Source of the DNA: CAZQQU01 sp964595625 | GTDB lineage: Bacteria > Bacteroidota > Bacteroidia > Flavobacteriales > Flavobacteriaceae | Assembly (NCBI GenBank): GCA_964595625.1 | Contig: CAZQQU010000006.1 | Location: 67,686-131,685 of the forward strand | DNA length: 64,000 nt | Reading direction: 5' to 3' | Part shown: positions 25,193 to 34,216 of the stretch, piece after piece | Layout: every line of letters begins with the position of its first letter | Numbering within the stretch: the stretch's first letter is position 1 | Notes under the pieces: generated by a model | What the model was told of the DNA's origin: nothing | The model's input: only the letters and a program-made list of their open reading frames with translations | Database searches by the model: none | Program-made: the position numbers and the translations under genes

Positions 25193-25732
25193 ATGCCTAT
25201 TGAAAAACATCCTCTGTACACTAAAGCAGTTACTATTGTAGAATTGGTCGATCAAATTACCGATTTAGTAAGCAAAGCTGCTGCTGATCAAGATGATGAA
25301 ATGACTCAAACGAAATGGGTGGAACTCGCACACTATTTAGATCAGGAGGCTCAGATATTGACTAAAAAAACAACTCAGGGATTAAGTGCCATTTTGTATG
25401 ATTTACAAATGGAAAATGCCACGTTAATACGTAAATCTGCCACTGATATTTTACTTCACTTGAGTAGTCTAGAGATTTATGGTTTTAAAGAAACAGAGTA
25501 CTTAGATTTAATACGTTATGAAATTGACGAATTTCGAAAACTATTTGCTCAGTGGGTACAAACCTTTAATCCGTGGAGGTATCAAATAGATCGCTGGGGG
25601 CTCTTTAACCCTCCAGGCATAGCCTATGATGCCCCTGAAGAAAAGGATTTTCCAAATTTGAACTACGACGAAATCGACGATTTAGGCGAGATAGACCCCG
25701 ATGAATGGGACGAGTTGGATGAGGAGGATTAA
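25193..25732 (+). CDS. Uncharacterised helical protein B with acidic tail (paralogue of 24674-25063)
   Basis: 179-residue soluble, mostly helical protein of no recognised family. Residues about 6-125 correspond to protein A (PLYTKAVTI near the N-terminus, EYLDLIRYEIDEFRKLFAQW near 105-125). It then has an extra C-terminal extension: NPWRYQIDRWGLFNPPG, followed by a strongly acidic tail (DDLGEIDPDEWDELDEED). Such a tail may interact with a basic partner or nucleic-acid-binding protein (inference). Its stop overlaps the convergent glycosyltransferase stop by 4 bases. Confidence 0.65.
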   Translation: MPIEKHPLYTKAVTIVELVDQITDLVSKAAADQDDEMTQTKWVELAHYLDQEAQILTKKTTQGLSAILYDLQMENATLIRKSATDILLHLSSLEIYGFKETEYLDLIRYEIDEFRKLFAQWVQTFNPWRYQIDRWGLFNPPGIAYDAPEEKDFPNLNYDEIDDLGEIDPDEWDELDEED

Positions 25733-26583
25733 ATTTTTAGTTTTCTCCAAATTTTTTGCCACCTAAAATTTCGGATAAATTTCCCTTCTTTTGGGCTAAC
25801 TATATAAGGCAACCGTTTTTTTTTCGCTAAACGAAATCCTGATATATAATCAAAAAACGTTGGAAAATGTTTTTTGTTTATCGCCATTTTTAAGGCAGTG
25901 AGCAAAGTGAGTAGCGCACTATATCGCAATTGATAGAGTGCTTTTCCTTGCTCATAGCGACTTTGACTGTGATAGGATTTGCCTGTAGGTTTTAGATGTT
26001 TGACAATTAAATTTGTTGAAACACACACTTGAAACCCATGATATTGAGCCAATAATACATCGGCAGTATCCCAGCCGATGGCTGTTTTTAATCCACCTAT
26101 CGATTCAAAACAGGGCTTAAGATAGCTTTTGATAGGACCTCGTAGATGATAAGGATCTGCTATTTTTTCGTACACCCACTTACCGTTATGTTGTACATAG
26201 AGTAGGCCCCCTGCCATACCACATCTTGGATTTTCTTGAAATATTTGAACGAGGGTTTCTAAATAATTTTTAGGAAAAATCAAGTCGGCGTCGAACTTGC
26301 AAATTATATCGTATTGATCGTCCAAACTTTCATATCCTCGGTAAAAAGCTTGAACTACCTTGGCCCCTGGTAAATGCTGTGGATCTGATTGGTTTTTAAC
26401 TAACGAAATAAAGGGATAATTGCTACAAAATTTTTCAACAATGGAGGCGGTTTGATCTGTTGAATGATCATCTACCACCACGATACGGTGTGCCTGAAAG
26501 GTCTGTTCGACTAATGATTGTAAGGTTTGACTTATAAAAGCTTCTTCATTATGCGCCGGAATGACTATATAAATCTTCATCAA
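25729..26583 (-). CDS. Glycosyltransferase family 2
   Basis: 284-residue GT-A glycosyltransferase. N-terminal IYIVIPAHNEEAFISQTLQSLVEQ is the nucleotide-binding core; CKFDADLIFPKNYLE contains the DxD metal motif; GWDTADVLLA is on the acceptor side. No membrane helix is obvious. It follows the KAS III gene by 35 bases on the same strand, so the two may form a small lipid/glycan biosynthetic unit. Sugar donor and acceptor are unknown. Confidence 0.85.
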   Translation of the reverse strand: MMKIYIVIPAHNEEAFISQTLQSLVEQTFQAHRIVVVDDHSTDQTASIVEKFCSNYPFISLVKNQSDPQHLPGAKVVQAFYRGYESLDDQYDIICKFDADLIFPKNYLETLVQIFQENPRCGMAGGLLYVQHNGKWVYEKIADPYHLRGPIKSYLKPCFESIGGLKTAIGWDTADVLLAQYHGFQVCVSTNLIVKHLKPTGKSYHSQSRYEQGKALYQLRYSALLTLLTALKMAINKKHFPTFFDYISGFRLAKKKRLPYIVSPKEGKFIRNFRWQKIWRKLKI

Positions 26584-26618
26584 GCAGAATTTATTCGGTT
26601 CAGTTAAGACGAAGTGGT

Positions 26619-27689
26619 TTATAAACGGTAGACCATCGCATTAATATTCATACCGGCACCGACACTGGCAAATAGAATACAATCACCCGGAGCGACCGAA
26701 TGGTCTTCAATGCCCCCTTTGAGAAGCAAATCTAAAAGAGTGGGTATAGTGGCTACACTACTATTTCCTAAATTTTTGATACTCATTGGCATGATATCAT
26801 GAGGCATCGGTTTATCATAGAGTTTGTAAAAACGCTCACCAATAGCTTCATCCATTTTTTCATTGGCTTGATGTATCAAAATTTTTTTTATTTCATCAAT
26901 ATGAATACCACTCTTTTCCAAACAAGTTTTCATAGCTAACGGTACGTGAGAGAGTGCAAAATTATACACCTTGCGACCGTACATTTTGATATAATGAGTA
27001 TTATCTTTTTCAGTTTTATTATAACTGATTCCAAAATAAATAAAGTGAGCTTCATTTTTAGTGTAAGTAGCTGTGTGATGTGCTAAAATACCCTCGTTAG
27101 CCGAAGTTGTACCCGCCTCAAGTACGACGGCACCTGCGCCATCGCTATATATCATCGAGTCTCTGTCGTATTTATCAACCACGCGAGAGAGTGTTTCAGA
27201 ACCAATCACCAAACATTTTTGGGCCATTCCTGATTTGATAAAAGCCTGAGCATGAATAACACTCTCCAGCCAACCGGGACAACCGAAAAGCATGTCGTAA
27301 GCAACACACTGCGGATTTTCTATTTTTAACAGATGTTTGACCCGAGAAGCAAGACTGGGAACGGTATCACTCTGGACAGACCCATATTTGATATCCCCAT
27401 AGTTGTGTGCAACAATCAAATAGTCGAGTTCGTTAGCATCAATTTGAGCACTGGCAATGGCATTTTTAGCAGCAAAATAAGCGATATCTGAGTTCACCAA
27501 ATCATCCGTGATGTAACGACGTTCATGAATACCGGTTATGGCTTTAAATTTTTCAATTATTTCCGCATTAGGAGCTGGTATATGGGTACCATCGGTGTTT
27601 AGAAAAACCTGATCTTTAAAGCGTTCGTTATGTGTAACCCCATGAGGGATATAACTTCCAGTACCGATTATTTTAACGGTGTTTTGCAT
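26619..27689 (-). CDS. 3-oxoacyl-ACP synthase III (KAS III) family protein
   Basis: Thiolase-fold condensing enzyme of 356 residues with a complete KAS III triad: Cys137 (DMLFGCPGW), His273 (ILIHQAN) and Asn309 (NLGNSSVATIP). KAS III enzymes condense an acyl-CoA with malonyl-ACP. The protein is longer than FabH (about 320 residues), with an N-terminal insertion around residues 25-45. No fatty acid synthesis genes lie nearby, so it is probably a specialised enzyme rather than the main FabH. Upstream of a GT2 gene in the same direction. Confidence 0.87.
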   Translation of the reverse strand: MQNTVKIIGTGSYIPHGVTHNERFKDQVFLNTDGTHIPAPNAEIIEKFKAITGIHERRYITDDLVNSDIAYFAAKNAIASAQIDANELDYLIVAHNYGDIKYGSVQSDTVPSLASRVKHLLKIENPQCVAYDMLFGCPGWLESVIHAQAFIKSGMAQKCLVIGSETLSRVVDKYDRDSMIYSDGAGAVVLEAGTTSANEGILAHHTATYTKNEAHFIYFGISYNKTEKDNTHYIKMYGRKVYNFALSHVPLAMKTCLEKSGIHIDEIKKILIHQANEKMDEAIGERFYKLYDKPMPHDIMPMSIKNLGNSSVATIPTLLDLLLKGGIEDHSVAPGDCILFASVGAGMNINAMVYRL

Positions 27690-27839
27690 TTTTTAAAATT
27701 TAGGTAAAGGTAGCTAAAAAAATACCAAAACACACAGTTTTAACTATTTCTGCCTCTATTTTAGATTGATAAACGAGCCCTTCGGTGTTCCTAAACGAAA
27801 CGAATTAGCAGGATCTAAAATGGGAATAGAAACGAGATT

Positions 27840-30692
27840 TTACTCAGTTTCCATATAGTCTTCAATCGGGTTACAAGTACATATCAGATTGCGATCACCA
27901 TAGGCATCATCCACTCGTCTTACAGACGGCCAAAATTTGTTTTGGTACAAATAGGGTAGTGGGAAGGCTGCCTGTTGACGACTATACGGCAAATCCCACT
28001 CGTCGGCTGTCACCAGTTCTAAAGTATGTGGCGCATTTTTAAGGACATTATTAGGTTGATCTGAGGTAGCACTTTCAATTTCTGCTCGAATGGCAATAAG
28101 GGCATCACAAAAACGATCTAACTCTGCTTTGCTCTCACTTTCCGTGGGTTCTATCATCAAAGTTCCAGCTACCGGGAATGAAACTGTAGGGGCGTGGAAT
28201 CCATAATCCATCAGTCGTTTGGCAATATCACTTACTTCGATTCCATTTTTCTTAAAATCTCTACAATCGGCGATCAATTCGTGTGCCGCCCGTCCTCTTT
28301 CTCCGGAATATAAGATTTTGTAGTGGCCTTCCAAGCGAGCCTTAATATAGTTTGCATTGAGAATCGCATACTCGGTAGCTTTTTTAACTCCGTCTGGACC
28401 TAATAAGCGGATATAACCATAGGAAATTAAACATACCAATGCAGAACCAAAGGGTGCTGCAGAAATGGCGGTAATGGCTTGATCACCACCTACCTCTACA
28501 AGTGGGTTGGTAGGTAAAAAGGGTTTTAAATGGGCAGCTACACAGATAGGGCCCACACCGGGACCACCACCACCGTGGGGTATAGCAAAGGTTTTGTGGA
28601 GATTTAAGTGGCAGACATCCGCTCCGATTTTTCCAGGATTAGTTAATCCCACTTGGGCATTCATATTGGCACCATCCATATATACTTGTCCACCGTTATC
28701 ATGAATGATTTTAGTAATTTTACGGATAGCCGATTCATAAACACCGTGTGTTGAGGGGTAGGTAATCATCACACACGATAATTGGTCTTTATACTGAATG
28801 GCTTTGGCTTCTAAATCTTCTACATCTATATTCCCTTCTTCAGTGGCTTTTGTTACTACCACTTTCATACCGGCCATGACCGCAGAGGCAGGGTTGGTAC
28901 CGTGAGCCGAAGAAGGAATCAAACAAATATTTCGGTGTCCTTCTCCACGGGATTCGTGGTAGGCTCTAATCACCATCAGACCAGCAAATTCTCCTTGAGC
29001 ACCTGAGTTGGGTTGTAGGGAAGTAGCAGCAAAACCGGTGATTTCAGCGAGATAGTTTTCCAAATTTTTAAGCATGGTGGTATATCCTTCGGCTTGATTT
29101 ATGGGGGCAAACGGATGGATATTTCCCCAGTTGGGAAGGCTCAAAGGCAACATTTGTGCAGCTGCATTAAGCTTCATAGTACAAGATCCCAAGGCAATCA
29201 TCGAGTGGTTAAGTGCCAAATCTTTTCGCTCCAATTTTTTAATATACCGCATCATTTCCGTTTCAGAATGGTAGGAATTAAAAACCTCTACGGTTAAAAA
29301 TTCGGTGGTACGTACAAGCGATTCTGGAATATGGCTCGTGGTAGTTAAGTTTTGGATTGTAAAATCACTTTTAGAGGCCGCTACGGCAAAAAGGGTGACG
29401 ATTTCATTAATATCCTGCTCAGTCGTGATTTCGTTGACCGAAATACTCACTGTATCTGCATCCGGGTAGTAGAAATTATATTTTAATTTTTCAGCCAGAC
29501 GCTTGATTTTTTTCGCATCCGCACTAACTCGAATGGTATCAAAAAAGTAGGAGTTACGTTGGGTATAACCTAATTTTTCAAGGGCTTGTCCTAAAGTAAC
29601 AGCTTGTTGGTGAATGCGTTGAGCAATATGACGCAACCCTTTTGGACCGTGATACACGCCATACATTCCAGCCATGACAGCTAGCAAGACTTGTGCGGTA
29701 CAAATATTTGAAGTGGCTTTATCTCGTTTTATATGTTGTTCCCGGGTTTGTAACGCCATACGTAACGCCTGGTTTCCGGAATTATCTTTGGTTACTCCAA
29801 TAATTCTTCCGGGTATATGACGTTTGTACTCTTCCAGTGTGGCAAAATAAGCGGCGTGAGGTCCACCATAGCCCATCGGAATTCCTAACCGTTGGGTGGT
29901 ACCTACTACTACATCTGCTCCCATTTCTCCCGGTGCTTTTAACAGAACTAAGCTCAGTATGTCGGCAGCAACAGCCGTTTTGATTTGGTTTTCTTTTGCT
30001 TTAGCAATAAAATCCGTGTAATCGTAGATTTGTCCCGATTTTCCGGGATACTGCAGAAGGGCTCCAAAAAACTCGGACGAAAAATCAAAGTCTTGATGAT
30101 TACCTTCGACTAGTTCAATACCCAGTGGAACACTTCGAGTTTGTAACACCGACCAAGTTTGGGGCAATACCTCTTCCGATACAAAAAACTTTACGGCTTG
30201 GTTTTTAACTTGCTCCCGACTACGCAGTGCAAATAACATGGCCATTGCCTCAGCGGCAGCCGTAGCTTCATCCAGTAGGGAAGCATTGGCTAACTCCATT
30301 TGAGTCAGGTCAGCCACCAAAGTTTGAAAGTTTAATAAAGCTTCTAAACGGCCTTGGGCAATCTCGGCTTGATAGGGGGTATAAGCGGTATACCAACCCG
30401 GATTCTCAAGTATATTGCGCTGGATAACAGGCGGAAGTAGGGTAGGGTGGTATCCTAATCCAATAAATGATTTATAAACTTTGTTTAAAGAAGCTAATTC
30501 ATGAATATGTGCCCCATATTCTTGCTCACTCATGGCGGCAGGTAATTTTAAATCTTTTCCTATCAGAATATCATCGGGAATCGTCTCGTAAATAAGTTGT
30601 TCAATTGATTCAACACCAATGGTTTGTAACATTTCAGGAACGTCTTGCTCCCGGGGTCCGATGTGACGTAAAGCAAAAGAATTTGTATTCAT
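27840..30692 (-). CDS. gcvP: Glycine dehydrogenase (decarboxylating), P-protein
   Basis: Single-chain P-protein of the glycine cleavage system (950 residues, the fused P1/P2 form). It decarboxylates glycine and passes the aminomethyl group to the H-protein lipoamide. Signatures are LLDEATAAAEAM in the N-half and the PLP lysine in HLNLHKTFAIPHGGGGPGVG in the C-half. Other family blocks are AGMYGVYHGPKGL and SAHGTNPASAVMAGM. The partner L-protein lpdA is encoded at 32540; H and T proteins are not in the window. No glycine riboswitch is evident in the short leader. Confidence 0.97.
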   Translation of the reverse strand: MNTNSFALRHIGPREQDVPEMLQTIGVESIEQLIYETIPDDILIGKDLKLPAAMSEQEYGAHIHELASLNKVYKSFIGLGYHPTLLPPVIQRNILENPGWYTAYTPYQAEIAQGRLEALLNFQTLVADLTQMELANASLLDEATAAAEAMAMLFALRSREQVKNQAVKFFVSEEVLPQTWSVLQTRSVPLGIELVEGNHQDFDFSSEFFGALLQYPGKSGQIYDYTDFIAKAKENQIKTAVAADILSLVLLKAPGEMGADVVVGTTQRLGIPMGYGGPHAAYFATLEEYKRHIPGRIIGVTKDNSGNQALRMALQTREQHIKRDKATSNICTAQVLLAVMAGMYGVYHGPKGLRHIAQRIHQQAVTLGQALEKLGYTQRNSYFFDTIRVSADAKKIKRLAEKLKYNFYYPDADTVSISVNEITTEQDINEIVTLFAVAASKSDFTIQNLTTTSHIPESLVRTTEFLTVEVFNSYHSETEMMRYIKKLERKDLALNHSMIALGSCTMKLNAAAQMLPLSLPNWGNIHPFAPINQAEGYTTMLKNLENYLAEITGFAATSLQPNSGAQGEFAGLMVIRAYHESRGEGHRNICLIPSSAHGTNPASAVMAGMKVVVTKATEEGNIDVEDLEAKAIQYKDQLSCVMITYPSTHGVYESAIRKITKIIHDNGGQVYMDGANMNAQVGLTNPGKIGADVCHLNLHKTFAIPHGGGGPGVGPICVAAHLKPFLPTNPLVEVGGDQAITAISAAPFGSALVCLISYGYIRLLGPDGVKKATEYAILNANYIKARLEGHYKILYSGERGRAAHELIADCRDFKKNGIEVSDIAKRLMDYGFHAPTVSFPVAGTLMIEPTESESKAELDRFCDALIAIRAEIESATSDQPNNVLKNAPHTLELVTADEWDLPYSRQQAAFPLPYLYQNKFWPSVRRVDDAYGDRNLICTCNPIEDYMETE

Positions 30693-30726
30693 GAATCTAT
30701 AAAGGAATTTGGATGTAAATTTGGTG

Positions 30727-30751
30727 CAAAATTACGATTTTAAATTGACAA
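30727..30751 (-). promoter_or_regulatory. gcvP promoter, Bacteroidota type
   Basis: On the minus strand TAATTTTG (30734-30727) is a perfect TAnnTTTG, about 35 bases before the ATG at 30692. A TTG (30751-30749) lies 14 bases upstream of it, slightly closer than the usual spacing. Confidence 0.45.
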
Positions 30752-30895
30752 TTTAGTGGCTTCCACCCCATGGATTTTTAAATTTTCTTACGAATTTTTC
30801 AACGACCGCCTCTCGTATTTTTCTATAAAAACTGTTGTTTATTTAATACTGTAGAATAATTTTTTCAAAATTTGCTAATTCCATTCCTACAGGTG

Positions 30896-31711
30896 ATGAA
30901 ATTGATAAAAAAAACACGAAATTTTTATGTAGACTACAGTTTTCATGTAGCTCTTGCAGTGGTATCTTTAGTGGTTGTCACGGCTTATTATGTGGGTTTT
31001 GAAATTCAAATGGCATGGCTAGTTTGTTTGGGATTATTTACTACTGCTGTGTATAGTTTTGCTAAACATGCTCACACTCTCACTCGTTGGAACCGTTGGT
31101 TTTGGCTAATCCTTTTGTTGGTTTCGGGGATAACCAGTGTGTTGTATTTTCAACCCCAGACTTCAGTGTGGTGGTTGGTAGTTTTGGTAGGTATATTAAC
31201 CACTTGGTACCTATTTCCATTTCTCGGGAAAAATTTTCGATCCGTACCAGTGGTCAAAGTTTTGGTAGTAGCTTGTATTTGGAGTGTGATGACTGTTTTT
31301 TTACCGGTGATACGCAATCTAGGAACTGTAGAAACAACCACAGTTTTACTCGGTATACAGCGATTCCTACTGGTGGTGGTCTGGATTTTACCTTTTGAAA
31401 TACGGGATTTAAAAACCGACGACCGCCACTTAAAAACCATTCCGCAGTTGGTGGGAGTTTTTTATACCAAACTACTTGGCTGGTTATTACTTGGATTCAT
31501 TTTGGGCATAGAAATTTTTCTCACCACTGATAGCCGCATGTTGATCATTGCCATTCTGATATTCCTATTAAGTGGAATTTTGCTAGGGAAATCATCTACA
31601 GAGCAATCGCCTTATTTTGCCGCATTTTGGGTAGAAGGTATTCCTATTTATTGGGCTTTATTACTGCTTTTTAACGAGTTATTGGAAGGCAAAAGCATCT
31701 CGATCTTCTAA
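30896..31711 (+). CDS. UbiA-like prenyltransferase-fold membrane protein
   Basis: Polytopic membrane protein, 271 residues from the ATG at 30896 (a TTG at 30872 would add 8). About 8-9 transmembrane helices are visible. The second Asp-rich motif of UbiA enzymes is recognisable as EIRDLKTDDRHLKTIPQLVG, including the following TIP. The first NDxxDxxxD motif is not visible, so the protein may be a degenerate or non-catalytic member. No substrate is assigned. Its 3' end overlaps the convergent omega-amidase gene by 33 bases. Confidence 0.7.
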   Translation: MKLIKKTRNFYVDYSFHVALAVVSLVVVTAYYVGFEIQMAWLVCLGLFTTAVYSFAKHAHTLTRWNRWFWLILLLVSGITSVLYFQPQTSVWWLVVLVGILTTWYLFPFLGKNFRSVPVVKVLVVACIWSVMTVFLPVIRNLGTVETTTVLLGIQRFLLVVVWILPFEIRDLKTDDRHLKTIPQLVGVFYTKLLGWLLLGFILGIEIFLTTDSRMLIIAILIFLLSGILLGKSSTEQSPYFAAFWVEGIPIYWALLLLFNELLEGKSISIF

Positions 31712-32452
31712 AAATGGATACTTTTTCCTAATTTGTTGAAGGATTTTCTTATCCATAGTAGTGGTAATAATTGTTTCAGTAGTCGAAATAGGAGTCAGGC
31801 GTTTCCCAAGGGGATCCCATAACCCGGAATGTCCCGGATATGCTATTTGGTTGTTATCCGTACCGGTACGGTTTACGCCGATACAATACGATAAATTCTC
31901 GACAGCTCGTGCGGGTAGCAGGCAATCCCAGGCAGTAATTCGGCTTTGAGGCCAATTCGCTAAATAAATCAAGACATCGTAATTCTCTGTATTACGACTC
32001 CATACCGGAAATCGTAAATCATAACAAATAAGCGGACAAATTTTCCAACCTAAATATTCAAAAACCATTTTTTGGGAACCCGCGGTGTAATTTTTATGTT
32101 CTCCGGCATACGAAAAGAGGTGTCTTTTGTCATAATAGTGCAGTTTGCCGTCGGGTCTAACGGCGTACAAGCGATTGTAGTACTGACCCTTTTCTGAAAC
32201 AATAATACTTCCCAAAAGCATACTTTGGGTAGTCGCTGCTAGTTGTTGCATCCAACCGACGGTGGCACCGGGATGGGGTTCAGCATTAGACACAGCTTGC
32301 ATGGTGAAACCGGTGGTAAACATTTCCGGAAGTATGATCAGATCCGTTTCGTCTGTCATTTGCTCAATTTGTTGTTGAATATACTGACGATTGGCTTCAG
32401 GATTTTCCCAGGATAAGGGAATTTGAAAGAGGCTGATACGAAGTGGTTTCAT
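31679..32452 (-). CDS. Carbon-nitrogen hydrolase family (omega-amidase/YafV-like)
   Basis: Nitrilase-superfamily amidase of 257 residues. The Glu-Lys-Cys catalytic triad is Glu43 (LPEMFTTGF), Lys109 (HYYDKRHLF) and Cys143 (LICYDLRFPVW). The GRNTENYDVLIYLANWPQSR-type segment is typical of the omega-amidase (YafV/Nit2) branch, which hydrolyses 2-oxoglutaramate or 2-oxosuccinamate, products of glutamine transamination. It is convergent with, and overlaps by 33 bases, the membrane protein gene. It is followed on the upstream side by the lpdA terminator. Confidence 0.88.
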   Translation of the reverse strand: MKPLRISLFQIPLSWENPEANRQYIQQQIEQMTDETDLIILPEMFTTGFTMQAVSNAEPHPGATVGWMQQLAATTQSMLLGSIIVSEKGQYYNRLYAVRPDGKLHYYDKRHLFSYAGEHKNYTAGSQKMVFEYLGWKICPLICYDLRFPVWSRNTENYDVLIYLANWPQSRITAWDCLLPARAVENLSYCIGVNRTGTDNNQIAYPGHSGLWDPLGKRLTPISTTETIITTTMDKKILQQIRKKYPFLEDRDAFAFQ

Positions 32453-32493
32453 AGGATAAATATACTCAAAACCGCCTACAAACCTGACATCAA

Positions 32494-32526
32494 GATAAAA
32501 AAAACCGACTCCTAGGAGTCGGTTTT
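32494..32526 (-). terminator. Rho-independent terminator of lpdA
   Basis: A perfect 26-base inverted repeat (32501-32526) with CTAG at the centre, an 11-base GC-rich stem, and on the minus strand a following T-run (A-run at 32497-32504 on the plus strand). It lies 14 bases after the lpdA stop and before the upstream side of the omega-amidase gene. Confidence 0.88.
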
Positions 32527-32539
32527 CGTATTGTATGTG

Positions 32540-33916
32540 TTATAAATGTATCACTTCACCGTAGGCATCGGCAACGGCTTCCATCACTGCCTCACTCATA
32601 GTAGGATGTGGATGGATGGCTTTAAGTACTTCGTGGCCGGTAGTTTCTAATTTTCTACCCAGTACCGCTTCGGCAATCATATCGGTTACGCCGGCACCAA
32701 TCATATGACAGCCCAACCACTCCCCGTATTTTGCATCAAAAATCACTTTAACAAAACCGTCGGGAGTACCCGCAGCTTTGGCTTTACCGGAAGCAGTAAA
32801 GGGAAATTTGCCCACTTTGATTTCGTAACCGGCTTCTTTGGCTTGTTTTTCGGTAAGTCCGACACTAGCAATTTCAGGAGTCGCATAAGTACAACCCGGA
32901 ATATTACCGTAATCGATGGGTTCAACTGCCAGACCTTTAATTTTTTCTACGCAAGTTATCCCTTCTGCAGAAGCAACGTGTGCCAATGCCGGGCCGGGAA
33001 CCACATCACCGATGGCGTAGTAACCGGGGATATTGGTTTGGTACCACTGATTGACAATGATTTTGTCTTTATCGACCACGATACCTACTTCTTCCAGACC
33101 GATGTTTTCAATGTTTGATTTGATTCCCACGGCAGACAGTACCATGTCTGCTTCAAGGGTTTGTTCGCCTTTAGCGGTTTTTACTAAGGCTTTAACTCCT
33201 TTGCCCGAGGTATCTACCGATTCCACAGAAGCGTTGGTCATCACTTGGATACCGGCTTTTTTAAAGGAGCGTTCAAATTGTTTAGAGATTTCTTCGTCTT
33301 CCAGCGGAACCAAATTAGGTAAATATTCAACAATGGTGACTTCGGTACCCATGCTGTTGTAAAAATGAGCAAACTCAACTCCAATGGCGCCACTTCCCAC
33401 GACTATCAATTTTTTGGGTTGTTTATCGAGTGACATAGCTTCGCGGTATCCAATAACTTTTTTTCCATCCTGCTTTAGGTTGGGAAGTTCGCGTGATCGT
33501 GCGCCAGTAGCTATAATGATGTGGTCGGCTGTATACACTTTGCCGTCTACTTCCACCTTTTTACCGGGTTTTAGTACTCCGAAACCGGAGATGACGTCAA
33601 TTTTATTTTTTTTCATTAAGAATTGAACGCCTTTACTCATTCCATCGGCTACATTTCGGCTGCGTTGTATGACTTTTCCAAAATCTTTATCGGCGTTTTC
33701 AAGCGTCAGTCCATAGTCTTCGGCATGTTTTAAATAATCAAAAACCTGAGCACTTTTTAGAAGGGCTTTGGTGGGTATACATCCCCAATTTAAACAAACC
33801 CCACCCAGGTTATCTTTTTCGATCACAGCGGTTTTAAAACCCAATTGTGAAGCGCGTATGGCCGTAACATATCCGCCCGGTCCGCTTCCTAAAACGATAA
33901 TATCATAGTTGCTCAT
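32540..33916 (-). CDS. lpdA: Dihydrolipoyl dehydrogenase
   Basis: FAD-dependent disulfide oxidoreductase (458 residues), E3 of the 2-oxoacid dehydrogenases and L-protein of glycine cleavage. The redox disulfide is Cys41/Cys46 in GGVCLNWGCIPTKAL. The FAD motif GSGPGGYVTA is at 10-19 and the NAD motif GSGAIGVEFAHF in the middle. The C-terminal catalytic His is in HPHPTMSEAV. Stand-alone gene with a strong terminator downstream. It reduces lipoamide with NAD+ as acceptor and is a functional partner of GcvP in this window. Confidence 0.96.
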   Translation of the reverse strand: MSNYDIIVLGSGPGGYVTAIRASQLGFKTAVIEKDNLGGVCLNWGCIPTKALLKSAQVFDYLKHAEDYGLTLENADKDFGKVIQRSRNVADGMSKGVQFLMKKNKIDVISGFGVLKPGKKVEVDGKVYTADHIIIATGARSRELPNLKQDGKKVIGYREAMSLDKQPKKLIVVGSGAIGVEFAHFYNSMGTEVTIVEYLPNLVPLEDEEISKQFERSFKKAGIQVMTNASVESVDTSGKGVKALVKTAKGEQTLEADMVLSAVGIKSNIENIGLEEVGIVVDKDKIIVNQWYQTNIPGYYAIGDVVPGPALAHVASAEGITCVEKIKGLAVEPIDYGNIPGCTYATPEIASVGLTEKQAKEAGYEIKVGKFPFTASGKAKAAGTPDGFVKVIFDAKYGEWLGCHMIGAGVTDMIAEAVLGRKLETTGHEVLKAIHPHPTMSEAVMEAVADAYGEVIHL

Positions 33917-34019
33917 GAGAATATTTCTTAGTAAATTTTTAAAATCAGGTTACGAAATTACGCATTTTTTTACATTTAGTAGGTGGGACTCTGATAAAAT
34001 AGCTGTACCGAGTTGGGAA

Positions 34020-34170
34020 AGTATCCTAATACGGGTTGTAATAATAAATGGGGTGTAGGTTTTGGTTTTTCCTTACGGAGAAAAAAATACCCTACTTAGT
34101 ATCAGTGATATTTTCCCGTAAGGGGAACCTCGTTTTTAAAAAACCGGATTTGTGCCTCGGGAAGGATACT
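34020..34170. repeat. Nested imperfect inverted repeats between lpdA and purM
   Basis: The gap 33917-34216 has no gene. Outer arms AGTATCCT (34020-34027) and AGGATACT (34163-34170) are perfectly complementary. An inner pair, CCTTACGG (34071-34078) and CCGTAAGG (34116-34123), extends imperfectly outward through GGTT (34064) / AACC (34126). Together they could fold into a structure of about 150 bases. No transposase or clear target duplication was seen. It might be a degraded mobile element, a regulatory hairpin, or chance. Confidence 0.4.
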
Positions 34171-34186
34171 GAACTTTTTAAATTTC

Positions 34187-34194
34187 TATCTTTG
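34187..34194 (+). promoter_or_regulatory. -7 promoter element for purM
   Basis: TATCTTTG, a perfect TAnnTTTG, 22 bases before the GTG start of purM. No good -33 TTG at the expected distance. Confidence 0.5.
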
Positions 34195-34216
34195 CAAAAA
34201 CCAAAACTTAATTACT

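Noticed and set aside
30693..30760. Glycine riboswitch upstream of gcvP
   Set aside because: The predicted leader is only about 30 bases, too short for the aptamer.
31087..31398. Alternative-frame ORF inside the UbiA-like gene
   Set aside because: It has no start context or family match, and the overlapped frame encodes a consistent membrane protein.
33917..34216. Purine riboswitch upstream of purM
   Set aside because: The paired arms do not show the conserved purine-aptamer loops, and the -7 box lies downstream of them, so the structure is outside the predicted transcript.
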